Assembly: GCF_002080435.1 (NCBI RefSeq)
Contig: NZ_CP020538.1
Location: 496,001-560,000 of the forward strand
Source: Sphingobium herbicidovorans
GTDB lineage: Bacteria; Pseudomonadota; Alphaproteobacteria; Sphingomonadales; Sphingomonadaceae
Direction: 5' to 3'
Length of the DNA: 64,000 nucleotides
Shown: positions 40,069 to 48,148 of the stretch, one piece after another
How positions within the stretch are numbered: position 1 is the first letter of the stretch
How the letters are laid out: each line of letters starts with the position of its first letter
The notes under the pieces: model-generated
Told to the model about the DNA's origin: nothing
Databases searched by the model: none
The model's input: only the letters and a program-made list of their open reading frames with translations
Program-made: the position numbers and the translations under genes

Positions 40069-42087
40069 TTACGTTTTCAGCGCCATCGCCACGAGATCCG
40101 CCGACGAAATACCCGCAGAACGTAAAAAGCCCTGATAATAGTCACACCCCTCGCGAGCGAGCAAATCGAGCTGCTGTTGCGTTTCCACGCCTTCGGCAAT
40201 TACGGCCAGGCCCAGGGACTTGGCCATGTGGATGACGCCGCGCACGATGATGCGATCCCGCGCCGTCCCGGCTATGTCCTGCGCCAATCCGCTATCGATC
40301 TTCAGATAATCCAGCGGCAAGCTTTTGAGGTAAGCGAGACTGGAATAGCCGGTGCCAAAGTCATCGACGGCCACTGCAAGCCCCTCTGCGCGCAGCGCGG
40401 TAAGCAGCGCCGTCGCGGCGCCAACATTTTCGATAAGGCCGCTTTCGGTAATCTCCACCGTCAACCTCGCACGCGGGAATCCGCTTGCATCCACCAGGGC
40501 GAGAAACTGCCCCAGGAAGCCGGGCTGCGCGATGTCGGCGGCGGTAACATTTATCGACAGCCGCAGATGTGAAAGCGCACGGGGCCACTCCGCCGCTTGA
40601 CGAAGAGCTTCGGCCTGAATGTGGGCCGACAGCGGGAGCATATAGTCGGATCGCTCAGCCGTGGCGAAGAGCATCCCTGCGCCAAGCGCGCCATATTGCG
40701 GATGGTTCCAGCGCGCCAAGGCCTCCACCCCGGTCATGTGAATGCCATCCACCGGATATTGAGGCTGAAAAACGATGCCGATCTCGCCTCGGTCCAGCGC
40801 CAGGCGAAGATCGGTTTCCAGCTGATCGGCATCCACCTGCCGACTGCGCTTTTCGGCTGAGAAGATGCGGATACCCTCCCCACCGCCCGCCCTGGCATCG
40901 GCCAGAGCCGTGCCAGCGCGGCGGAGCAGGCGCGTGGCGTCGTCATCGGCACGCGACTGTGCGATGCCGCAGCGCGCCGTCAGCCGGATAAGATGATCGC
41001 CAGCACTGAACGGACGGCCGATCGCGCCGATAAGCTGACGCGCAAGCAAGGTCGCGTGATCGCTGGCCGCCGCCTCGCCGGTCAAGCCGACAAGAAACTC
41101 CGTGCCCGCGATGCGCGCGACGATAGCGCCGGGCGCGGCATCGGCGGCCATCCGTTCGATTCGGCGAGCGATGCGGCCCAGCAGTGCATCGCCAACCACC
41201 TCCCCATAAGCGGCATTCATACGGTCAAACTGGCTGATGGACAGCAGCAGGATGGTCGTCGGCAGACCGGCTCGCTTATCCAGCCAATCAAGAGCGGCCT
41301 GGCGGGATCGCAGCCCGGTGAGGTCGTCGCGGCCCGCACCGTCATGACCATGCGCCTCGGACAGCCATTCGACATCGGCCGCCACGGTCCCGTCAACCAG
41401 GCGAAGGTGATGGACGAGCCGGTCGTCTGGACGACCCGGAGCGACGTGAGCGAAGGCCTCGGCCCGACCCGACCGCATCATGCCCCGCAACACCGCCATC
41501 ACCGACCGGCGCTCCGAACGGGGCAGGCAGCGGACGAAAAGCGCGGGACTTATAAGTTGGGAGTCGAGCCCCAAATGCCGGGCAAGATTGTCGCTAAGCC
41601 GAACCGCACCCCCGCCCTTGTCAAGTTCCCAGAATAATGCGTCGCCGCGACGGATGCGTTGGGCGCGCTGGCTGTGGGTGACGCCTCCTCCAATGCGATC
41701 CACCAGCCGCTGAGCTGAACCAAGCGTAGCGCGCAACTGTTCTGGCGAGAAAGGAACTGCAAGAAAATGGGTGGCCCCAGCCTCGAACAGCCGCGGAGCA
41801 GAATCCAGCATGCTTATGTCGAGCAACGCAATTAGCGCGCCGCCGCCCGCCTCCACCGCTGGAACGATAGAGCCGATCAGCCGGCTGTCCCCATCGGACG
41901 CGTCCCGCATATCGACCATCGCGATCTGCGCATCGCTATGCAGGAAGCGTTGCGCCGCGTCGGTCGGGCGCCTGGCGGCAATCACACGCCAACCTGCCCG
42001 ACGAGCCGCATCGGACAGGCCGTCACGATCGCCGGGAGACAGAATGAAAAGGCTGCGCTGGCCGGGCAGTGCGGTCTCACCGCTCAC
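40069..42087 (-). CDS. c-di-GMP phosphodiesterase with degenerate GGDEF domain
   Basis: A 672-residue cytoplasmic multidomain protein. It has an N-terminal receiver-like domain (about 10-115), a PAS-like region (about 145-245), a GGDEF domain (about 255-405) whose active site reads IAGTEFLVGL instead of GGDEF, and a full EAL domain (about 420-665). The EAL catalytic set is intact: VEALARW, SINVTAADIA, TVEITES, VDDFGTGYSSLAYLKSLPLDYLKID and AEGVETQQQ. It should therefore hydrolyse c-di-GMP, while the GGDEF part is probably regulatory. The N-terminal domain starts (MSGETALPGQRSLFILSPGDRDG) without a clear phosphoacceptor Asp context. Confidence 0.9.
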   Translation of the reverse strand: MSGETALPGQRSLFILSPGDRDGLSDAARRAGWRVIAARRPTDAAQRFLHSDAQIAMVDMRDASDGDSRLIGSIVPAVEAGGGALIALLDISMLDSAPRLFEAGATHFLAVPFSPEQLRATLGSAQRLVDRIGGGVTHSQRAQRIRRGDALFWELDKGGGAVRLSDNLARHLGLDSQLISPALFVRCLPRSERRSVMAVLRGMMRSGRAEAFAHVAPGRPDDRLVHHLRLVDGTVAADVEWLSEAHGHDGAGRDDLTGLRSRQAALDWLDKRAGLPTTILLLSISQFDRMNAAYGEVVGDALLGRIARRIERMAADAAPGAIVARIAGTEFLVGLTGEAAASDHATLLARQLIGAIGRPFSAGDHLIRLTARCGIAQSRADDDATRLLRRAGTALADARAGGGEGIRIFSAEKRSRQVDADQLETDLRLALDRGEIGIVFQPQYPVDGIHMTGVEALARWNHPQYGALGAGMLFATAERSDYMLPLSAHIQAEALRQAAEWPRALSHLRLSINVTAADIAQPGFLGQFLALVDASGFPRARLTVEITESGLIENVGAATALLTALRAEGLAVAVDDFGTGYSSLAYLKSLPLDYLKIDSGLAQDIAGTARDRIIVRGVIHMAKSLGLAVIAEGVETQQQLDLLAREGCDYYQGFLRSAGISSADLVAMALKT

Positions 42088-42207
42088 ATTGAAACTCCTA
42101 AGGGGCAGCGCATGGCGGCAGATAACAGCTACGGGTTAGCGACCCGTTCACGATGCTGCAACCGGCAGTGCTTGCGCGGAAGTTTGCCATGGCTTAGCTA
42201 GTCCCGC

Positions 42208-43218
42208 ATGAACAAGCCCGATCTTGTGCGCAACGGCCTCACCGATGCGCTGGGCCGCCGGATCAGCTATTTGCGGATTTCGGTAACGGATCGCTGCGAC
42301 CTGCGCTGCCGCTATTGCATGGCGGAGCGGATGAGCTTTCTGCCCAAAGACCAGGTGTTGACGCTGGAAGAGATTGCTCTGATCGCCGATCTCTTCATCA
42401 GCCGCGGCATCCGCAAGATCCGGCTGACAGGCGGCGAACCACTGGTACGACGCGACATTGTCGATCTTGTCCGCCGCATTGGGCGGCATCTGGGCGATGG
42501 ACTGGATGAGCTGACGCTGACGACAAACGGCACCAGGCTTGCCCAGCATGCGGATGCGTTATTTGATGCTGGCATACGGCGGATCAACGTCAGCCTGGAT
42601 AGCCGCGATCCGGAACGCTTCGCCCATGTGACCCGCAATGGCGATATCCGGTCGGTACAGGAAGGTCTTGCGGCAGCCAAGGCGAGCGGGCTGGCCGTCA
42701 AGATCAACATGGTGGCATTGAAGGGCGTCAATGAGGATGAAATCCTGCCGATGCTCTATTGGTGCGACCAGCAGGGCTTTGACCTTACCCTCATTGAAAC
42801 GATGCCGCTGGGTGAAACCGGTGAGGACCGGACGGATCATTATCTGCCGTTGACGAAGATCGTAGACCAGTTGCGGGAGCATCATGAGCTTTGGCCGCTT
42901 GCGCATCGAACCGGGGGCCCCTCGCGGTATCACGCGGTGGATGGCCTGAAAGCGCGGCTGGGCCTAATCACCCCGCTTACCAATAATTTCTGCGCGGACT
43001 GCAACCGCATGCGAATGACCTGTGAGGGGAAAATCTTCATGTGTCTGGGGCACGAGGATCATGTTGACCTCAAGAGCGCCTTTCGCGAAGGCGGACTTGA
43101 CGCGGTCGGGCCGCTGATCGATCGGGCGCTGCGCCTGAAACCCGCTGCCCATGACTTCCGCATAGGCGCCGGCGCGCCCGCCGCCGTCCTCCGGCATATG
43201 AGCGTGACCGGCGGATGA
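42208..43218 (+). CDS. moaA: GTP 3',8-cyclase MoaA
   Basis: A 336-residue radical SAM enzyme of molybdenum cofactor synthesis. The N-terminal [4Fe-4S] motif is Cys30, Cys34, Cys37 (RCDLRCRYC). The C-terminal cluster is Cys262, Cys265 and Cys279 (FCADCNRM..., ending IFMCLG), spaced CxxC-x13-C. The C-terminal GG of the family is also present. It converts GTP to 3',8-cyclo-7,8-dihydro-GTP. It overlaps nadK by four bases; the pairing is unrelated by pathway. Confidence 0.97.
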   Translation: MNKPDLVRNGLTDALGRRISYLRISVTDRCDLRCRYCMAERMSFLPKDQVLTLEEIALIADLFISRGIRKIRLTGGEPLVRRDIVDLVRRIGRHLGDGLDELTLTTNGTRLAQHADALFDAGIRRINVSLDSRDPERFAHVTRNGDIRSVQEGLAAAKASGLAVKINMVALKGVNEDEILPMLYWCDQQGFDLTLIETMPLGETGEDRTDHYLPLTKIVDQLREHHELWPLAHRTGGPSRYHAVDGLKARLGLITPLTNNFCADCNRMRMTCEGKIFMCLGHEDHVDLKSAFREGGLDAVGPLIDRALRLKPAAHDFRIGAGAPAAVLRHMSVTGG

Positions 43219-43991
43219 GCCAGGAACCGCGGCGGGCGCTGCTCGCCTCTCCGACCCAGGCCGCCAAGGCTGCCGAGGAACGGCTTCGCGCCGCTTATGA
43301 CTTTGTGCCCGTCGAGCAGGCCGACATGATCATCGCCTTGGGTGGAGATGGGTTCATGCTCCAAACGCTTCATTCGATGCTGGAAGGCCACCGGATCATG
43401 CCGGTATTCGGCATGAACCTTGGCACTGTAGGCTTCCTGATGAATGAATGGCGTCTGGAACGGCTCGATCAGCGGATAGAGGCGGCCAAGGCGTTCAAGG
43501 TCAATCCACTGCGCATGACGGTCGATACGGTCGATGGCGAACGCTTTTCGATCCCCGCCATCAATGAAGTCTCGCTGCTGCGCGAAACACGCCAGACGGC
43601 AAAGCTGGAAGTGCATGTGAACGGGCGGACCGCGCTTGCAGAACTGGTGTGCGACGGCGTTCTGGTCGCAACGCCCGCTGGATCCACGGCCTACAATCTT
43701 TCAGCCCATGGCCCCATATTGCCCCTCGGTTCGGGACTGGTTGCATTGACCCCGATCAGCCCTTTCCGCCCCCGCCGCTGGAGAGGGGCGATCCTGCCCG
43801 AAAACACGGTAATACGCTTCAGCGTGCTTGACCCGGTCAAGCGACCAGTGAGCGCCGTGGCAGATCAGCGGGAAGTTCGCGATGTCGCACAGGTGGAAAT
43901 TCAGATTGATCGGGGCACGCCCCTGACGCTGCTCTTCGACCCGGAACATACGCTGGACGACCGGATCGCCGCAGAACAGTTCATCGCCTGA
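43215..43991 (+). CDS. nadK: NAD kinase
   Basis: A 258-residue kinase that phosphorylates NAD to NADP. The GGDGF motif is in IIALGGDGFMLQTLH, the NE/D region is AINEVSLLRE, and the TPAGSTAYNLSAHGPILPL loop binds the substrate. Length is typical for the short alphaproteobacterial form. Coupled to moaA by an ATGA overlap; tRNA-Asn follows 79 bases downstream. Confidence 0.96.
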   Translation: MSQEPRRALLASPTQAAKAAEERLRAAYDFVPVEQADMIIALGGDGFMLQTLHSMLEGHRIMPVFGMNLGTVGFLMNEWRLERLDQRIEAAKAFKVNPLRMTVDTVDGERFSIPAINEVSLLRETRQTAKLEVHVNGRTALAELVCDGVLVATPAGSTAYNLSAHGPILPLGSGLVALTPISPFRPRRWRGAILPENTVIRFSVLDPVKRPVSAVADQREVRDVAQVEIQIDRGTPLTLLFDPEHTLDDRIAAEQFIA

Positions 43992-44070
43992 AAAAATTCC
44001 CAATTCTGCCCTTGCCATCCGAAGAATCCCGCTGCTATAGGCGCGGCCTGCCTAGCGAGAGCCGGGCTGC

Positions 44071-44145
44071 TCCCCGATAGCTCAGCGGTAGAGCATTCGA
44101 CTGTTAATCGAATGGCCGTAGGTTCGAATCCTACTCGGGGAGCCA
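44071..44145 (+). tRNA. tRNA-Asn(GTT)
   Basis: A complete cloverleaf. The acceptor stem TCCCCGA (44071-44077) pairs with TCGGGGA (44135-44141), followed by discriminator G and an encoded CCA (44143-44145). The D-arm, anticodon arm TTCGA/TCGAA with loop CTGTTAA, and T-arm with GGTTCGAATCC are all present. The anticodon GTT is at 44103-44105, reading Asn codons. Confidence 0.97.
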
Positions 44146-44321
44146 CTTTCACCCAATCTGGCGGGTGGTAATAATCGCCGGAATATTCTGAAAAATCATC
44201 GCCCGCCAATGCCCGTTTGCGCGGGCATGCCGGTGCAGGCGCACGCCTCTTGACGCCACCCGCACAGGAAATTTGCGGTGATGCGCCCGGACCTTAAGGC
44301 CCAGGCAGCAGTCGCCTGCTA

Positions 44322-45623
44322 TCAGCGCGATGCGAACTGACGCTGCTTGAGCGCCACGGCCCAACGCTGAGGCGCTGCGTCAGGCACGTTTTCGCGGACG
44401 AAGCACCTGCCGCGCTGAGCGCGAATGGCGCGGCACATTGCGACCGCTTCCAGACGATCATTGAACCCGCTTACGGCGAGGCGCGAATAGCTGACGCCGT
44501 TGAGCGTGATCTGGCTGGTAAGGACCGGCAGCGTCGAAAGTACGTGATTGCGACGGGCCATCTCGAACCATTTTTCCTTGGCGATGGCGGCATTCTCATA
44601 AGCGCCGAGCTGAACGACCCAGTTACTGTTGCCCTTGCCCTGAGGAATGAACGCAGCCTGCATGCGGCGCGGAGCCAGCGGTACGCGGACCGCTGCAGGC
44701 TGGCGGACGCTGGCCAGCTTCAACGGAGCCCGACCCTCTACAAATGCAAGATCATGCGTTTCGACCGGCGCGAAGGCCTCCGAAGGGACGGTTTCGGATT
44801 GCCGGCTCGAAATAGCGGCAACTTCCATGGAAACAGCCTCGACAATCGGCTCGGGCGCCTGCGCGGACTGGACCGGTGCGGGCTCGGGAGCGAGGGCAAG
44901 AGCAACCGGCTGGCCGGCATCGCTGCCATTGATCGTCACGCCCATCAGGCCCGCGATGCGCTGCTGTGCAAATTCGGGAGCGGCCGTCTGCGCCCATTGT
45001 GCGATGCGCTGATTTGCCGCGAGTGGCTCCAGATCAATCCCAGCCATGACGCGCGCATCCTTCCACCGGCCCGCCAGTGCATATGCATAAGCGAGATTCT
45101 GACGCGTACGCGCTGTGGCGGAAGGGTCGTGAATGGCCTCGGACAGGATGCGGACGCCTTCGGCCGCGTCACCTGCCATCGCGATGGCAAGCCCATAGTC
45201 ACCTGCCGGAACGACGTCGGCATGGGCCGAGAGAAGATCGCGCGCGGCTTCGCTCTTGCCGAGCGCTACCTTGACCAACGCCAGGCTGACAATGGTGCGA
45301 GGATCCTGATTACCCAACGTCATGGCGTCACCGAGCGCAGTCTCAGCCGACGCGAATCGGCCATCGGCAACATAAGCGCGGCCCAGCAGATGGCGATAGC
45401 TTGCGTCCTGGGGAGCTGCCTGCACAGCCGCCTCGGCAGCCGCGACAGCGCGGGTGGCGTCACGGTCGGCCAGCGCCTTGTCTACGGCAGCGGCAATGCG
45501 ATCGGGGTTCTGCTTGGCAGGCGCAATGGCGGAAGGACGGAAGGCTGCACCAGTACAGCCGACCATCGTCGTCCCCAACACCAGTGATGAAAATGCCGCC
45601 TTGGCAAGAGCATTGCGCTTCAT
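44322..45623 (-). CDS. TPR and SPOR domain lipoprotein
   Basis: A 433-residue lipoprotein with signal and lipobox MVGC at residues about 20-23, so lipid attachment at Cys23. TPR-like helices fill about residues 40-200 (AAEAAVQAAPQDASYRHLLGRAYVADGRFASAETALGDAM pattern). A disordered linker follows, and a C-terminal SPOR domain (about 335-410; NWVVQLGAYENAAIAKEKWFEMARR, then SYSRLAVSGFNDRLEAVAMCRAIRAQRGRCFV). SPOR domains bind glycan strands stripped of peptides at division sites. It lies 12 bases after the RHH gene in the ParA unit. Confidence 0.92.
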   Translation of the reverse strand: MKRNALAKAAFSSLVLGTTMVGCTGAAFRPSAIAPAKQNPDRIAAAVDKALADRDATRAVAAAEAAVQAAPQDASYRHLLGRAYVADGRFASAETALGDAMTLGNQDPRTIVSLALVKVALGKSEAARDLLSAHADVVPAGDYGLAIAMAGDAAEGVRILSEAIHDPSATARTRQNLAYAYALAGRWKDARVMAGIDLEPLAANQRIAQWAQTAAPEFAQQRIAGLMGVTINGSDAGQPVALALAPEPAPVQSAQAPEPIVEAVSMEVAAISSRQSETVPSEAFAPVETHDLAFVEGRAPLKLASVRQPAAVRVPLAPRRMQAAFIPQGKGNSNWVVQLGAYENAAIAKEKWFEMARRNHVLSTLPVLTSQITLNGVSYSRLAVSGFNDRLEAVAMCRAIRAQRGRCFVRENVPDAAPQRWAVALKQRQFASR

Positions 45624-45635
45624 GGGCGTGTCTCC

Positions 45636-46151
45636 TTACTTCGCTTCGCCGCGCGGCAGTTGCTGCGCGAGCCTGTCTATGTCGGGCAGGCTGGCGAGAA
45701 ATATGTCGAGCGCCTCGGTCACCATCTGCTGCGCCGATCGGCCCACAACGGCGCTGGCGAGCCGCAGCTTCAAGTGGCGATCTGCGTCCAGACGGAGCGT
45801 AAATGCGGCCTTGCGGCCCTTGACCGGTTGCGTCGCCGGAGCAATCGTCTTGACCGCTTCCTCCATGCGCTCTGTCAGTTCCTTCCGCGCCACAACGACG
45901 GGAGGCACCGGAGCTGCGACCGGCGGCTGCGTCATCGGGGTCAGTCCGACCACGGCCCGAGGCTCTGCGGGGACCGGCTCCGGCTCTGTCACGTCAAAAC
46001 CCATGTCGTTCCAGCCAAGATCATCCTGCAACAAGGTAGCTGTCGCCTGGCCGCCGAAACCCATGACGGGGCGGCGCATGGCAGGTTGGGCAGCGCCCTT
46101 GCGTGCGAGCAACCCGGAGGTCAGCGAAGCGAGTGGCTTGGATTCGCCCAT
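45636..46151 (-). CDS. ribbon-helix-helix-like protein of the ParA unit
   Basis: A 171-residue protein. The N-terminal two thirds are flexible and Pro/Val-rich (EPEPVPAEPRAVVGL). The C-terminal about 55 residues (KAAFTLRLDADRHLKLRLASAVVGRSAQQMVTEALDIFLASL) have the ribbon-helix-helix pattern: a short strand, then two helices with a basic start. This is typical of small ParA partners that bind DNA or activate the ATPase. It lies between the ParA-like gene and the SPOR lipoprotein. Confidence 0.78.
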   Translation of the reverse strand: MGESKPLASLTSGLLARKGAAQPAMRRPVMGFGGQATATLLQDDLGWNDMGFDVTEPEPVPAEPRAVVGLTPMTQPPVAAPVPPVVVARKELTERMEEAVKTIAPATQPVKGRKAAFTLRLDADRHLKLRLASAVVGRSAQQMVTEALDIFLASLPDIDRLAQQLPRGEAK

Positions 46152-46168
46152 GATGTCTTCCCTCCCTG

Positions 46169-46891
46169 TTACTGGCCGACGACCCGGCGGCCGAAGCCAC
46201 CGGTCGCTGGACGCACGGCGCCGGGCGTACCCGCCGAACCGTTGGGCACGGAAAAGACCGTGCGCCGGAAATTCTTTTCAAGGCGGTCAGACACGTAGCT
46301 CCAAAGCTGAGTCACCTCGCCGGCCGAGCGGCCATTGGGATCGACCTCCATCACCGTGCGTCCATCGATCATCGACGCTGCAAAGTCGGTGCGATGGTGC
46401 AGCGTCACCGGCGCGACCGTACCATGCTGGGAAAGTGCAACAGCTGCTTCGGACGTAATGCGCGCCTTGGGAGTCGCCGCGTTGACGACGAAGATCAACG
46501 GCTTGCCCGCCCGATCGCAAAGATCGACCGTAGCGCCAACCGCGCGAAGATCATGAGGGCTAGGCCGCGTCGGCACGACGATCAGCTCAGCAACCGAAAT
46601 CACGCTCTGGATCGCCATGGTGATGGCGGGGGGCGTATCGATAACCGCAAGCTTGAAGCCCTGCTGACGAAGAATTTCCAGATCGGCGGCCAGACGCGCG
46701 ACGGTGGTCTGGGCAAAGGCGGGATATTCCGCCTCACGCTCGTTCCACCAGTCGGATAGCGACCCCTGCGGATCAATGTCGATCAGAACCACTGGGCCGG
46801 CCCCGGCCCTCTGCGCCTGAACGGCGAGGTGACCAGACAGGGTGGTCTTGCCGGACCCACCTTTTTGCGATGCCAATGCGAGTATGCGCAC
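46169..46891 (-). CDS. ParA/MinD-type ATPase
   Basis: A 240-residue ATPase from GTG 46891, which has GGGGGAAA upstream and gives the family N terminus MRILALASQKGGSGKTT; TTG 46915 is a longer option. The deviant Walker A motif is KGGSGKTT (about residues 10-17), Walker A' is IDIDPQGSLSDWW, and Walker B is LAVIDTPPAI. ParA/MinD ATPases position cargo by ATP-dependent DNA or membrane binding. The neighbours are an RHH protein and two SPOR proteins rather than parB, so the cargo is probably an envelope or division component, not a chromosome. Confidence 0.92.
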   Translation of the reverse strand: MRILALASQKGGSGKTTLSGHLAVQAQRAGAGPVVLIDIDPQGSLSDWWNEREAEYPAFAQTTVARLAADLEILRQQGFKLAVIDTPPAITMAIQSVISVAELIVVPTRPSPHDLRAVGATVDLCDRAGKPLIFVVNAATPKARITSEAAVALSQHGTVAPVTLHHRTDFAASMIDGRTVMEVDPNGRSAGEVTQLWSYVSDRLEKNFRRTVFSVPNGSAGTPGAVRPATGGFGRRVVGQ

Positions 46892-46942
46892 GCGCGTTTC
46901 CCCCAGAAAATCCAATTGCGTGCTGGAGTGCCACGACGGCGC

Positions 46943-46958
46943 CTAAGAATTGGTTAAC
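46943..46958. promoter_or_regulatory. CtrA-like box proximal to the ParA gene
   Basis: CTAA, seven bases, TTAAC: one mismatch from TTAA-N7-TTAAC. It lies about 52 bases upstream of the ParA GTG. A second copy of the same form is at 47015-47030, mirrored before the divergent gene. Pattern-based. Confidence 0.5.
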
Positions 46959-47014
46959 ATCGCCGCATCCCTATGTAGGGAAGGAAAGCTCTATAAAGCA
47001 TGGCCCTCTTAATG

Positions 47015-47030
47015 CTAATTGGCCGTTAAC
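47015..47030. promoter_or_regulatory. CtrA-like box proximal to the Sel1/SPOR gene
   Basis: CTAA, seven bases, TTAAC, identical in its conserved bases to the 46943 copy. It lies about 52 bases upstream of the Sel1/SPOR start at 47082. The pair flanks the divergent promoter region. Pattern-based. Confidence 0.5.
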
Positions 47031-47081
47031 CTTGTTGGATCATAGGCTGCGCCAGAGCTGTCCTTTCAGGAGCACATGCAT

Positions 47082-48071
47082 ATGAAGCAGATCTGGGGCA
47101 TCTTGGCCGCAGCAACGATCGTAAGCCTGGCACCGCCAGCCTTTGCCGATGTAAAGGCCGGCGTCGATGCCTGGCAGCAGGGAGATTATGACAAGGCTGT
47201 CGGCGCATGGCGGCCACTTGCCCAGGCGGGTGATCCGGACGCGCAGTTCAATATGGGCCAGGCATACAAGCTGGGGCGCGGCGTGAAGGCCGACATGGCC
47301 GTCGCCCTCGACTGGTATCGCAAAGCGAGAGCACAGGGACACATAAGGGCGGAGGACAATCTTGGCCTGCTGATGTTCCAGCAAGGCGACCGGGCAGGCG
47401 CCCTGCCCTATCTGCAGCGCTCGGCGGCAAGGGGTGAACCGCGCGCGCAATATATCGTTGGCACCGCGCTGTTTAACGGTGACCTTGCGCCGAAAGACTG
47501 GCCCCGCGCCTATGCGCTGATGAACCGCGCATCCGCCGCGGGACTGGCGCAGGCGACGGCGAGCCTGAAGCAGATGGACAAATATGTCCCTGCGGAGCAG
47601 CGCGAGCAGGGCCTCGTAATGGCGCGGGATATGGGATCAAAAGAGGTGACGGCGCTGGCAGACGCCAACAGCCGGACATCGGCTACGCCCGTGGCGCGCG
47701 AAGGTCCGCCGCCGCTCGCCACCGCAACCTTGCCACCCCCTCCCGACGCCGAGAAGCCTGCTTCGTCAAAGATTTCTGACAGAACCGCTGCTGGAAAAAC
47801 GGCAGTCCGCACCGCGGAACCGCCCAAGGCTGCTAAAGGTGGCGCGTGGCGGGTCCAACTGGGCGCATTCAGCGAAGAAGGTCGCGCGCAGGCGCTCTGG
47901 AGCAGCCTGCGCGGCAAGGTCTCCGGCCTTTCCGCCTATCAGCTTTTCCTCGTGAAAGGCGGCGCTGTGACCCGGTTGCAGGCAGGCCCTCTGGCCAGCA
48001 GCGCCGATGCGGCACGGCTTTGCAGCGCGATCAAGGCCGCCGGCGCCGACTGCATGCCCCGCAAAATGTGA
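47082..48071 (+). CDS. exported Sel1-repeat and SPOR domain protein
   Basis: A 329-residue protein. Of two ATGs (47076, 47082) the second is better spaced (nine bases) after AGGAG. A signal peptide (MKQIWGILAAATIVSLAPPAFA) is followed by Sel1-like repeats (WRPLAQAGDPDAQFNMGQAYKLGRGVKADMAVALDWYRKA, RSAARGEPRAQYIVGTALFNGDLAPKDWPRAYALMNRAS). A Pro/Ala-rich linker leads to a C-terminal SPOR domain (WRVQLGAFSEEGRAQALWSSL). It is predicted to be periplasmic and septal. Divergent from the ParA unit, which carries another SPOR protein. Confidence 0.93.
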   Translation: MKQIWGILAAATIVSLAPPAFADVKAGVDAWQQGDYDKAVGAWRPLAQAGDPDAQFNMGQAYKLGRGVKADMAVALDWYRKARAQGHIRAEDNLGLLMFQQGDRAGALPYLQRSAARGEPRAQYIVGTALFNGDLAPKDWPRAYALMNRASAAGLAQATASLKQMDKYVPAEQREQGLVMARDMGSKEVTALADANSRTSATPVAREGPPPLATATLPPPPDAEKPASSKISDRTAAGKTAVRTAEPPKAAKGGAWRVQLGAFSEEGRAQALWSSLRGKVSGLSAYQLFLVKGGAVTRLQAGPLASSADAARLCSAIKAAGADCMPRKM

Positions 48072-48148
48072 CCAGGGTCGATCGGGCCGCCTCTTGGCAG
48101 GCCGGGTGCGGTGCGCGATAACGGGCTTGTCTCTTTGTGGAGCGCGTT

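Noticed and set aside
44210..44227. hairpin after tRNA-Asn as a terminator
   Set aside because: A six-base-pair stem (TGCCCG/CGGGCA) without a T-tract, 65 bases past the tRNA; too weak to call.
46169..46891. plasmid or chromosome partition ParA
   Set aside because: No ParB gene or parS-like repeats are seen; the partners are RHH and SPOR proteins.
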